Assembly: GCA_002411515.1 (NCBI GenBank)
Contig: DHTF01000107.1
Coordinates: forward strand, 127,510-174,159
DNA from: Proteiniphilum sp. UBA5267
GTDB taxonomy: Bacteria > Bacteroidota > Bacteroidia > Bacteroidales > Dysgonomonadaceae
DNA: 46,650 nt
Direction: 5' to 3'
The position numbers and the translations under genes are program-made. How positions within the stretch are numbered: position 1 is the stretch's first letter; each line of letters opens with the position of its first letter. The notes beneath the pieces were generated by a model. The model was given only the letters and a program-made list of their open reading frames with translations, made no database searches and was not told the origin of the DNA. Positions 34,155 to 42,324 of the stretch are shown here, piece after piece.

Positions 34155-36536
34155 TCAAATTACCGACAAGTAGCCATAGCCATATTTTTTATTCATTCCG
34201 TAGCGATACTCGACAGCATTCAGGTCGACAGAATTTAATATAAAATACATTCTTTTTAATTTTTTCTGTTGATAATACTCTTCCGCATCTTTGATAAATT
34301 TTCTGGGAGTGTAACCAACCCGTGCAACAAACATGTTTACATCGGCCAGTCTATTGAGTAGAAATCCATCTGAAACCAATCCAATGGGTGATGTATCAAT
34401 GAGTATGTAATCGAATTCCTCTCTCAATTGATTGATCAAATCATCCAGTATCGGTTTGGCCAGTAATTCGTTTGGATTTGGAGGAATTGCACCAGCAGTG
34501 ATAACCGATAAATTTTCATGAACGCCGGATGGTTTAATTAAATCTTTCTTATCCAAATATCCCGACAAAAACAATGTCACACCCTGACTATTGCCTAAAC
34601 CAAAAACTTTGGCCAGTTTGGGTCTCCTGATGTCCAATTCAATTATCAATACTTTCTTTTCCAGTAATGCCAGGCTCATTGCAAGATTAACCGTAATAAA
34701 TGATTTGCCTTCTCCGCTGATACTCGACAGCATGTTTATTACTTTTTTCTCCTTGCTATCCAAGACGAACAAAAGATTCGCACGAACCAGCCTGAGCATT
34801 TCATTAAAATAATCGTTCTGGTTTTCCTTTACAGCAATAGTTTGCATTTGCGACAATTTAGGGACCTCACCCAGTACCGGAATTGTCGTAATCTCCTCCA
34901 GTTCCTCTTTGCTGTATATCTGATACCGCAGTAGTTCTTTTATTTTAATCATCACAACGGGAAGGATTAGACCAACCATAAAAAAGATCAAAAGAATCAT
35001 TCTTTTGTTTGGCCACACTACACCGGCGATCCGAACATTGTCTACTAATTTTGAGTTTGGAGCTACAACAGTCATGTTCATGTAGCGTTCCTCCTTCTTC
35101 TGGAGGAGATAAAGAAATAGCTCCTCTTTGGTATTCTGTTGACGGACAATATCAGAGAAAACACGTTCCTGCTGAGGAATGGCCCTAATTTTAGAATAAT
35201 TACGAGAATACTCTGAATTAATATCCCGCTGTAGAATCTCTAAATTGCTTTTCTCATTCTGTAAGCCGGAGACCACCGAAGAAAAAGTAGATTCCAGTTG
35301 ACTGTTAAGATCTATCATTGATTGATTGCTGCCGGACGCTATTCTGGCCAGTCTGTTTCGTTCAAGTACCAAATTATTATATGTACTGATCTGGGAATTC
35401 AATATCGAACTTTGGACACCGGAATTAGCCGGTATAAGCTGACTATGGCCACTTTTTTGTTGTACAAAGTCCAATAAACCAGACACAATGGAATATTGTG
35501 ACTCAATATCCATCTTTTTTTCTCTGACACTCGCCAGCTGGGTGTTATATAAATCGGCCTGAGAACCAATATTGGTCAATCCTTGCGATTGCTTAAACTC
35601 CTGCGCCTGATCTTCCACCATGTTTAAATCATTATTCAACATTGAAAGATGATTATCTATTATCTTTGATGTTCTTTCGGCCAAATCCAACTGATCTCGG
35701 ATTCCATATTCGTTATATGCCATAAAATACGCTCGCAGAAAATCCTTTCCCAGTTCCGTATTGGAAGTGGTCAGAGCTACATCAGCTACAGATGAAGTTT
35801 TAGAGGTTAATTCTATCACCATCGAGTTAACAAAGGCATCGGCAACAGACAGTGGATTTTGAATCTGAATTCTGAGCCACATATTCGCGTTGGGTTTTGC
35901 TTTTCCTTTTGTCAGCATGAGTTCACAAAAAGGTAACTTCACAATCGTGTCGTTTGAGGAGGCAGATATCTGATATTCATTTCCGTCATGTTCCCCATTG
36001 AATATCAAGGCACCTTCAGGATAAACCAATAGGTCAAATGTGATATTTCCACCCAATGCTGCCAGTTTATCCTCCGGAATTTTAACCTCGACGGGCAATT
36101 CATCGCCATACAAAATTGCAGTCTTTCGTTTGGGAAGACCCGGAATTACCTTATTCAAAATAGAAATCAATGGCTCCATTTGAAAGTAGGTAACATTCAT
36201 GTTCTGCTCCTTGATTACGCTTTCAGCGATTAATGACTTTTTCAGAATTTCAACTTCATTGTCTGCGTTGTTTCTTCTGGTCATTACACCCATTTCCTCA
36301 AAAATTCTTATATCCGAACTTCCGCCCTTTTGATCATCTTTAAACAAGATGGCAGTTGTGACCTCATATTTAGGTATCGCAAAATAGAGATAAATGATGG
36401 CAATGAAAAGGCAAAGTAGCACAGATGCGATAAACCATCTCCAATAAGAAAAATATTTCATCAGTATGGCTGACAGATCAATCTTTTTCTCTGAAAGTGC
36501 AATAAATTCTTCTTCAACATTCGAAAACTTACTCAT
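34155..36536 (-). CDS. wzc: Polysaccharide co-polymerase / autophosphorylating tyrosine kinase (Wzc-like)
   Basis: 793 residues. Inner-membrane helix at ~33-55, a large periplasmic domain with coiled coil (~290-460), a second helix at ~505-525, then the cytosolic BY-kinase. Kinase motifs: Walker A S-S-I-S-G-E-G-K-S-F-I (~603-612), Walker A' E-L-D-I-R-R-P-K, Walker B Y-I-L-I-D-T-S. The tail Y-R-Y-G-M-N-K-K-Y-G-Y-G-Y is the tyrosine cluster that is phosphorylated. The protein sets chain length and couples polymerisation to export through Wza. It is the second gene of the operon. Confidence 0.97.
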   Translation of the reverse strand: MSKFSNVEEEFIALSEKKIDLSAILMKYFSYWRWFIASVLLCLFIAIIYLYFAIPKYEVTTAILFKDDQKGGSSDIRIFEEMGVMTRRNNADNEVEILKKSLIAESVIKEQNMNVTYFQMEPLISILNKVIPGLPKRKTAILYGDELPVEVKIPEDKLAALGGNITFDLLVYPEGALIFNGEHDGNEYQISASSNDTIVKLPFCELMLTKGKAKPNANMWLRIQIQNPLSVADAFVNSMVIELTSKTSSVADVALTTSNTELGKDFLRAYFMAYNEYGIRDQLDLAERTSKIIDNHLSMLNNDLNMVEDQAQEFKQSQGLTNIGSQADLYNTQLASVREKKMDIESQYSIVSGLLDFVQQKSGHSQLIPANSGVQSSILNSQISTYNNLVLERNRLARIASGSNQSMIDLNSQLESTFSSVVSGLQNEKSNLEILQRDINSEYSRNYSKIRAIPQQERVFSDIVRQQNTKEELFLYLLQKKEERYMNMTVVAPNSKLVDNVRIAGVVWPNKRMILLIFFMVGLILPVVMIKIKELLRYQIYSKEELEEITTIPVLGEVPKLSQMQTIAVKENQNDYFNEMLRLVRANLLFVLDSKEKKVINMLSSISGEGKSFITVNLAMSLALLEKKVLIIELDIRRPKLAKVFGLGNSQGVTLFLSGYLDKKDLIKPSGVHENLSVITAGAIPPNPNELLAKPILDDLINQLREEFDYILIDTSPIGLVSDGFLLNRLADVNMFVARVGYTPRKFIKDAEEYYQQKKLKRMYFILNSVDLNAVEYRYGMNKKYGYGYLSVI

Positions 36537-36571
36537 AGCTTTTACAATTCAAATCTGTTTAAAAAAAATCG

Positions 36572-37363
36572 TCACTGTGTCAATCCAAAAATAGTGGCAC
36601 CCAATGTTGCCAATGAGATCAAAACACTGATGGTTGTCATCCTGAAGTTTTCGGCAGCACCATATCTGGAAGAGTTTGCCTTTGTTTGGTTTGGTTCTAC
36701 ATACACAACATCATTTTGCTCCAGGTAAAATGCAGGCGACTCGAACAATTTATTGTTGTTGAGATTCACGCTATAAATAATTCTTTCTCCATTGGCTTTT
36801 TCACGCAAAACCTTCACATTATCGCGCCTGCCGAATATGGTCATGTCTCCTGCCATGGCCAACCCCTCAAAAATGGTCATTCTCCCATTTGAAGACTCAA
36901 ATTTGCCGGGTCGAAGCACCTCTCCAAGTACATTGACTGTGTAATTGAGAATTCTTGCTGTTATTACTGGCATCTCCTCTGAAAAATAAGGTTTAAGTTT
37001 GTTCCCTATAAATAATTCAAGTTCCTCGGTATTCATTCCAGACACCTTTAGGACACCCAGCGTAGGGAAATTAATGGTTCCTTCGCTATCTACAAGATAA
37101 CTCTGTATGGCCGGTTGCGATTGAATGTTTCCCATTCTGCTATCAATTTGCGGCATAATTAAATTATATCTGGAGGATGCAGTGGGTTCACTGCTCACCA
37201 CCGTAATTGAAAGCTGATCCTTCGGTTTGATTATCGCGTCATACTTCGCATTGTTGAGTTTGGTTTGTTCGCTGTTAGTTTGCTGGAAGTAAGGGATATC
37301 TTTCACGTGTGCACACGAAACCATAATAGACGTGAACATCAGAAGATTCATGAATCTTTTCAT
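36572..37363 (-). CDS. wza: Outer-membrane polysaccharide export lipoprotein (Wza-like)
   Basis: 263 residues. Signal peptide with lipobox (S-I-M-V-S-C, Cys17), a polysaccharide-export (Poly_export) domain (~40-135), an SLBB-like segment (~140-225), and a C-terminal hydrophobic helix (~240-262) that would cross the outer membrane in the assembled octamer. It is the export channel for the polymer and the first gene of the 22-gene operon. A 19-bp inverted repeat lies in its leader, 22-75 nt before the start. It is shorter than E. coli Wza (379), as is common in Bacteroidota. Confidence 0.95.
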   Translation of the reverse strand: MKRFMNLLMFTSIMVSCAHVKDIPYFQQTNSEQTKLNNAKYDAIIKPKDQLSITVVSSEPTASSRYNLIMPQIDSRMGNIQSQPAIQSYLVDSEGTINFPTLGVLKVSGMNTEELELFIGNKLKPYFSEEMPVITARILNYTVNVLGEVLRPGKFESSNGRMTIFEGLAMAGDMTIFGRRDNVKVLREKANGERIIYSVNLNNNKLFESPAFYLEQNDVVYVEPNQTKANSSRYGAAENFRMTTISVLISLATLGATIFGLTQ

Positions 37364-37384
37364 TTTTTAAATTTTCTTTTTTAC

Positions 37385-37438
37385 GTTTTGTATAATCCTG
37401 TCATTTCTTAATAACTAATTGACAGGATTATACAAAAC
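37385..37438 (-). promoter_or_regulatory. Perfect 19-bp inverted repeat in the leader of the polysaccharide operon
   Basis: GTTTTGTATAATCCTGTCA (37385-37403) is exactly complementary in inverted order to TGACAGGATTATACAAAAC (37420-37438), with a 16-nt AT-rich spacer. As RNA it would form a long hairpin between the predicted start site and the wza ATG at 37363. On the minus strand it is followed by GTAAAAAAGAAAATTT rather than a clean T-run, so it is not a standard terminator. It may be an attenuator, a protein-binding site or a recombination site. Confidence 0.8.
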
Positions 37439-37503
37439 AGGTCAGCTGTGATTTCTATTTATTATGTAGTGATAACAATATTTAAATTTTTTATCGCTAC
37501 TAC

Positions 37504-37536
37504 ACTTAACTAAATTAGTTAAGTATCGCAAATATA
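37504..37536 (-). promoter_or_regulatory. Candidate promoter (-7 box) and overlapping inverted repeat of the polysaccharide operon
   Basis: TATATTTG on the minus strand (37536-37529) matches TAnnTTTG; no -33 element was seen at normal spacing. Directly downstream, ACTTAACTA (37504-37512) and TAGTTAAGT (37516-37524) form a 9-bp inverted repeat over the expected start site, a good place for a regulator. The predicted leader is about 160 nt long. The rest of the 500-nt divergent gap (37540-37760) is AT-rich and shows nothing else. Confidence 0.45.
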
Positions 37537-37761
37537 GGTTTCATATTTTTAATTCTCATCATATTTCAACTTACATAATATTACACATACCAGACAACTT
37601 ATTCGGGAAAATCAATCTGGGATTCCCTCTAAGAATCGATTTTGTTTAAAATGATTATAAATAAAAACGCTTTTTCAGTTAAGGCCGATTAAATCTCATT
37701 AATTTGAAAAAAAAACATTCTAAATGTTTGTATTTTAACATGATAATAAAGAAATATGATG

Positions 37762-37769
37762 TACTTTTG
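37762..37769 (+). promoter_or_regulatory. Candidate -7 box for the beta-helix gene
   Basis: TACTTTTG on the plus strand matches TAnnTTTG, 97 nt upstream of the ATG at 37867. No -33 element at correct spacing was found. Confidence 0.4.
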
Positions 37770-37866
37770 TCACGCAATCTTCAAGAAAGCTCTCATGAAG
37801 GAAATCGTTCAGCTAAGATATCCTTCATAAAGTTCTGTATTTTACAAACTATAAATCAAAAAAAAA

Positions 37867-39228
37867 ATGAAACGCAAAATCTCAATTTTCCTTTTGGGTG
37901 TAGTCTTATTATGTCTACCTTCTCACCTTTCATATGGACAAGGTGCCAGATATACAGGATCCTACACCAAATCCTCAGCCATTCAACATGTGCGTAAATC
38001 CAACTTTGTAATTGAAGCATCAGAATTCACAGACAGTAGCAACAAAGATCTTATCGCACTCTACAGTTGTGAAAATGTGATCATCAGAAACAATAAGTTT
38101 GGATCTGCCCCCGTGAAGCGGTCTATCTATCTAGATAATTGTAAGAATATTACAATCATTGACAACACCTTTGAGAATGTACAAACTGGACTTGTCGCCC
38201 ATAATTCTCAGGGGATTAAATTTGAATACAACGACGCTACCAATATTGTAGGTCCTCTAAAAGGAGGAGAAAAAATTGGCAACATGGCCCGTTTTGACAA
38301 AGTTTTTGGCACCGGAAATAGTATCAGTTACAATGTATGTGAAAATTTTCCTGGCGAAAGTTCGCCCGAAGATATTATCAACGTGAACCAATCTATTGGT
38401 ACTTCTGCCAGCCCCATCATGGTTAAAGGAAACTGGCTACGTGGTGGAGGCCCCTCCACATCGGGCGGTGGCATTCTATTGGGAGATGTGGGTGGCGCTT
38501 ATCAGGTTGCCGAAAACAACATCGTTGTCGATCCTGGTCAGTACGGCATTGCTATTGCAGGAGGAAATAATATAGCACTCCGAAATAATAAAATATTTAG
38601 CAGCAAAAAATCGTACAACAATGTTGGACTGTATGCAGCCAACTGGTATGAAAGTCTGGGAAAATCCTCCAACATCACTGTGGCCAATAATACTGTAAAT
38701 TATACGAACAAAGACGGGAAATTAAATAACTTTTGGTATGCAGGCAATGTAGAACCCATATCAGGGAAGGAAACCAACCGTTATGATTCCGGTTTAAATG
38801 CCTCTGTCCTGCCGACTAAGATTACGGGCAGAGCACGAACAACTACCAGCCCCGGCGGTGAAACCCCACAATTGCCCGGAACTAACGAACCGGGAACAGA
38901 TCCTATACCAAACGATCCAGATCAAACCACGAATCCGGATACGGACAAAGTAGATCCAACCTCTCCTATTACTAGTTTGCCAAATATAACCAATGATCCT
39001 TCCATTCAGATCTATCTGGACAGATATAACAGGGTTTGCGTGAATATCTTTGGTAAACTGGAATCCTCAGCCAAGGTTTATGCTGCCAACGCACAAATGG
39101 CAATTATTTACAATTCCTCCGTCTCCCAATATCATACTGTTTTGCCTTATCGACCCTCACCCGGAAATTACCACATCCTGGTACAGAATGGCAGTAAGAT
39201 GCATCTCAAAACACTTTATATACGTTAA
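37867..39228 (+). CDS. Secreted right-handed beta-helix protein with a C-terminal sorting-like domain
   Basis: 453 residues. Signal peptide (~1-25, ending L-S-Y-G-Q-G). Residues ~45-290 hold repeated short strands with N-N-K-F, N-N-T, D-N-T-F and E-N-N-I-V patterns typical of a parallel beta-helix (NosD/pectate-lyase superfamily). A Pro/Thr/Asp-rich linker follows (~322-368). The last ~80 residues end P-G-N-Y-H-I-L-V-Q-N-G-S-K-M-H-L-K-T-L-Y-I-R, resembling type IX secretion tails (G-x-Y-x-v-x-v...). That tail is only a resemblance. The protein is encoded divergently from the polysaccharide operon and might act on or bind that polymer. No catalytic residues could be assigned. Confidence 0.75.
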   Translation: MKRKISIFLLGVVLLCLPSHLSYGQGARYTGSYTKSSAIQHVRKSNFVIEASEFTDSSNKDLIALYSCENVIIRNNKFGSAPVKRSIYLDNCKNITIIDNTFENVQTGLVAHNSQGIKFEYNDATNIVGPLKGGEKIGNMARFDKVFGTGNSISYNVCENFPGESSPEDIINVNQSIGTSASPIMVKGNWLRGGGPSTSGGGILLGDVGGAYQVAENNIVVDPGQYGIAIAGGNNIALRNNKIFSSKKSYNNVGLYAANWYESLGKSSNITVANNTVNYTNKDGKLNNFWYAGNVEPISGKETNRYDSGLNASVLPTKITGRARTTTSPGGETPQLPGTNEPGTDPIPNDPDQTTNPDTDKVDPTSPITSLPNITNDPSIQIYLDRYNRVCVNIFGKLESSAKVYAANAQMAIIYNSSVSQYHTVLPYRPSPGNYHILVQNGSKMHLKTLYIR

Positions 39229-39248
39229 ACTCCAAATACAATCATTCA

Positions 39249-39683
39249 ATGAAAAAAGTAATTTACCTACTAGGGTTAATCACCCTCGTATCGATCGTTT
39301 CATGTGAGCGCGAAGAGACCTCCGAATCAATCAATATGGTCAACTTAACCGGGAAATGGGAAGTAAATGCATACTTGGATTCCACTTTAATCTTTGGTCC
39401 ATTTATGGTGAATACCCTTCAATCTACCTCTTCCACGGGTGATTCAATCACAATCTGGGATTCAGAGACCAAGTTCTGGGATTTCCAGGTGAAAGCTTCC
39501 ACCCAAGGCGAGGAAGGTACGTTCGAGACAGAACTATCAAAATGTCAGACAAGTGAAAAAGCCATCGGTATAAAGATCTTCAACGGAAAGATGCAATCAA
39601 ACAGCATCTACTTCGAAATTCAATTCGAGGACGATCTGATTCCGTACGGACAAACCTATCGACTAAAAGGTCATCGTGTATAA
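39249..39683 (+). CDS. Small lipoprotein, lipocalin-like fold suspected
   Basis: 144 residues. Signal peptide with lipobox (V-S-I-V-S-C, Cys19). The mature part begins N-L-T-G-K-W-E-V-N-A-Y and alternates strands (W-D-F-Q-V-K-A, K-I-F-N-G-K-M, Y-F-E-I-Q-F), like small lipid-binding or lipocalin-type lipoproteins of Bacteroidota. Function is unknown. It begins 20 nt after the beta-helix gene and is probably co-transcribed. Its 3' end overlaps the convergent LuxR-type gene by 13 nt. Confidence 0.65.
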   Translation: MKKVIYLLGLITLVSIVSCEREETSESINMVNLTGKWEVNAYLDSTLIFGPFMVNTLQSTSSTGDSITIWDSETKFWDFQVKASTQGEEGTFETELSKCQTSEKAIGIKIFNGKMQSNSIYFEIQFEDDLIPYGQTYRLKGHRV

Positions 39684-40498
39684 TCCGTTAAGTTGGAGGA
39701 TTCCTGATTCACAATTTGAGCTTGTCTTTCTTTGTTTATCAACTCCTTGAGAGCATCCACCAACTGTTTTTTATTGACCATATTCAGTTTTCTATTGATG
39801 CGGTGGATGGTAACAAACACCGCATCAATTGTTCTGTTTGTAATAGAAGCAATATCCTGGCTGTCGATGTTATTGACGAGCAGTCCGCACAAAATAACTT
39901 CACGGAAAGAAAGCAGAGGATATGCTTTCTGAATGATTCGCAATTCCTTTTCATAGTACACCAAATCATTCAATGTCAGTTTCTGATTTACATCCTCTCT
40001 GAAATACTTCTTCATCGTTGCCTCATGCATCACCTTACCAGCACGGTTCAGATAAGGTCTCAGCTTGGCTACCTCATCTTTTATGGAATATAGTGATGCA
40101 ATGGAAGCTACAGAGTATTTCTCGGAAGCCTTGGAAAAATAGATACATGTTATTCTTCCATACTGTGCACTGAAAATCCTCTTCAGTGAATAATTCATGA
40201 TTTCATGTTTCCCATTAAATAAGACAACATGGATTTTTTGATCAATAATCGCATTTTCATTTATTAAACGATTTACTTCATCGTCAAAGTAAGGATTAAT
40301 TCTCCTCCATGTAGCGAGATCGAAGACTTCATTCTCCTTCATCCCAAGAGTTTTGTAAGCAAGGTTGTTTAAAATCACCTCATTGCTTGATTCAATAAAT
40401 AAAGCTACCTGATAAGGTATCTCATTGATATCGAATACAATTTTCTCTTTGGACTGGCATCTTTGGCCAATCTTAATTTCCAACGTTTGGGTACACAT
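39671..40498 (-). CDS. LuxR-type HTH transcriptional regulator with a PAS-like N-terminal domain
   Basis: 275 residues. The N-terminal ~115 residues (Y-Q-V-A-L-F-I-E-S-S-N-E-V-I-L-N-N-L-A-Y) have a PAS-like pattern. A helical linker follows. The C-terminal ~65 residues form the HTH: L-S-F-R-E-V-I-L-C-G-L-L, D-I-A-S-I-T-N-R-T-I-D-A-V-F-V-T-I-H-R-I-N-R-K-L-N, which fits LuxR/GerE four-helix geometry. It may control the adjacent polysaccharide or beta-helix genes. That is positional inference only. A -7 box lies 28 nt upstream. Confidence 0.8.
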   Translation of the reverse strand: MCTQTLEIKIGQRCQSKEKIVFDINEIPYQVALFIESSNEVILNNLAYKTLGMKENEVFDLATWRRINPYFDDEVNRLINENAIIDQKIHVVLFNGKHEIMNYSLKRIFSAQYGRITCIYFSKASEKYSVASIASLYSIKDEVAKLRPYLNRAGKVMHEATMKKYFREDVNQKLTLNDLVYYEKELRIIQKAYPLLSFREVILCGLLVNNIDSQDIASITNRTIDAVFVTIHRINRKLNMVNKKQLVDALKELINKERQAQIVNQESSNLTDYTR

Positions 40499-40525
40499 AG
40501 CAGCATGATTTTTAAAAATGTGTCA

Positions 40526-40533
40526 CAAATATA
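40526..40533 (-). promoter_or_regulatory. Candidate -7 box for the LuxR-type regulator
   Basis: TATATTTG on the minus strand (TAnnTTTG), 28 nt before the ATG at 40498. No -33 element was seen. The ~330-nt divergent gap 40499-40828 holds this box and the next one, and nothing else recognisable. Confidence 0.45.
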
Positions 40534-40811
40534 TAACTTTAAGTAATTGATAACGTAACTATTGAAAAACAAAATACTTACAATTTCTTACATAATTCAG
40601 ACAAAGTATTATATATTCCTCATATTCAAATCCATAACAACATTTCAATTTTTAGAACGAATCCAAATAATACCCATAGATAAAATCGATTTATTTATTG
40701 TTTGAAATTTCAAAACAAAGATTTTGTTTATTTTGCTGTTGCAATTCCCTTATGTTAAAAATCATGCTGTAACCTTTCGAAATACTTTTATCTAAATTGC
40801 TTATTTATGAT

Positions 40812-40819
40812 TACTTTTG
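40812..40819 (+). promoter_or_regulatory. Candidate -7 box for the DUF4199-apbE operon
   Basis: TACTTTTG matches TAnnTTTG and ends 10 nt before the ATG at 40829, implying an almost leaderless transcript. No good -33 element was seen. Confidence 0.45.
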
Positions 40820-40828
40820 TGTGATAAA

Positions 40829-41362
40829 ATGGAATCAATGAAAGAAGACAAGAGTCAGTTATTATATTACGCAATGGTTGCCGGTATTTATCTGGGACTT
40901 TTTTGGGTGGGTAAGTATTTTTTTGTAGCCGTTGGAATGCGTTCTGAGATTCTTAATTTTCTAGGAACACTGCTTAGCCTGGCTACACCGGTGCTGCTGT
41001 ATATTTTTCTTGTGAAATATAACCATGAACTACTGGAAGGGAAAATGGGATACTGGCATGGCGTTCAGTTTGCTATCTTACTCTTCTTTTTTGCATCCAT
41101 TCTTGAATCCATGATCGTCTTTATACATGTAAAATGGATTGACCCGGCTTTCATTTCTAACCTGTTCAACAACATGATAGAACTGGCGGAAACAATGAAT
41201 ATCAGTAAGTCTGTAGTGACACAGCTAAGCGAGCAACCTCTGCCCAGCCCGTTCAGCTATATATTGAACTATGTGATTATGGCCAACGTCTTTCTGGGAA
41301 TGATTCTTTCGTTCTTCATCGTTCCCCTCTCCATTCGCACTAAACCGAAACAAAATATATAA
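40829..41362 (+). CDS. DUF4199 family membrane protein
   Basis: 177 residues from the ATG at 40829; the frame extends to a TTG inside the -7 box, so that start is unlikely. Four membrane helices (Y-Y-A-M-V-A-G-I-Y-L-G-L-F-W, then ~35-55, ~70-95, ~140-165) with a short loop carrying many Met/Glu. This is the DUF4199 pattern common in Bacteroidota, of unknown function and often next to a family 2 glycosyltransferase, as here. It is the first gene of a five-gene plus-strand cluster and is followed after 11 nt by that glycosyltransferase. Confidence 0.85.
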   Translation: MESMKEDKSQLLYYAMVAGIYLGLFWVGKYFFVAVGMRSEILNFLGTLLSLATPVLLYIFLVKYNHELLEGKMGYWHGVQFAILLFFFASILESMIVFIHVKWIDPAFISNLFNNMIELAETMNISKSVVTQLSEQPLPSPFSYILNYVIMANVFLGMILSFFIVPLSIRTKPKQNI

Positions 41363-41373
41363 TTATTGGATCG

Positions 41374-42324
41374 ATGAATATATCTGTTATCATTCCGTTA
41401 TTGAACGAGGAAGGGTCACTGACCGAATTATACAACTGGATTCAACGAGTCATGCAAGAAAATGGTTTCTCTTACGAGATCATCTTCGTGGATGACGGCA
41501 GTAACGATGGCTCATGGACAATTATCAAGGAGCTCAGCCTCCAATCACCTCATGTTAAGGCAATTAAATTTCGGCGTAACTATGGCAAGTCGCCAGCCCT
41601 ACATTGTGCTTTTCAAAAAGCAGAGGGGGATGTGATCATCACCATGGATGCCGATCTGCAGGACAGTCCCGATGAAATTCCGGAACTCTACCGCATGATC
41701 GTGGAAGAGGGCTACGACCTGGTATCGGGATGGAAGAAAAAACGGTACGATGACCGACTGACCAAGAACCTCCCTTCGAAGCTCTTTAACGCTACTGCCC
41801 GCAAGGTTTCGGGAATAAAGTTACACGACTTTAACTGCGGCCTGAAGGCCTACCGTAAATCGCTGACGAAGAGCATTGAGGTCTATAACGACATGCACCG
41901 GTATATCCCTGTGCTTGCAAAGAATGCCGGGTTCACCAAAATCGGGGAGAAGGTGGTAAAACATCAGGCCAGAAAATATGGAAAAAGTAAGTTTGGCGCG
42001 GACCGGTTTGTCAATGGTTATCTCGACTTGATGACGCTCTGGTTCCTAAACCGCTTTGGAAAGAAGCCGATGCACTTCTTCGGTCTCTGGGGCAGCGTAA
42101 TGTTCCTGCTTGGACTAACTGCGGTCATGCTGCTGGGAGGCATGAAGCTTTACGACATGCAACACGGTAATCCTTATCGACTGGTGACCGATTCTCCCTA
42201 TTTTTACATCTCGCTTACTACCATGGTTCTGGGGACATTGCTTTTCCTGGCTGGCTTTTTGGGTGAACTGATTTCCCGAAATTCCTACGAAAGAAATTAT
42301 TACCGTATTGAGGAAGAAATATGA
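41374..42324 (+). CDS. Membrane-anchored family 2 glycosyltransferase (GtrB/DPM1-like)
   Basis: 316 residues. I-S-V-I-I-P-L-L-N-E-E-G-S-L (~3-16), F-V-D-D-G-S-N-D-G-S (~37-46) and D-A-D-L-Q-D-S-P-D-E-I-P (~91-102) are the canonical polyprenyl-phosphate glycosyltransferase motifs. Two C-terminal membrane helices (~230-255, ~270-300) anchor it. Such enzymes make undecaprenyl- or dolichyl-type phosphate sugars used by periplasmic transferases. Its stop overlaps the apbE start (ATGATGA). Confidence 0.93.
   Translation: MNISVIIPLLNEEGSLTELYNWIQRVMQENGFSYEIIFVDDGSNDGSWTIIKELSLQSPHVKAIKFRRNYGKSPALHCAFQKAEGDVIITMDADLQDSPDEIPELYRMIVEEGYDLVSGWKKKRYDDRLTKNLPSKLFNATARKVSGIKLHDFNCGLKAYRKSLTKSIEVYNDMHRYIPVLAKNAGFTKIGEKVVKHQARKYGKSKFGADRFVNGYLDLMTLWFLNRFGKKPMHFFGLWGSVMFLLGLTAVMLLGGMKLYDMQHGNPYRLVTDSPYFYISLTTMVLGTLLFLAGFLGELISRNSYERNYYRIEEEI

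Noticed and set aside
37385..37438. Invertible capsule promoter of the Bacteroides fragilis Mpi type
   Set aside because: The spacer between the inverted repeats is 16 nt, too small for a promoter; no invertase gene is in the window.
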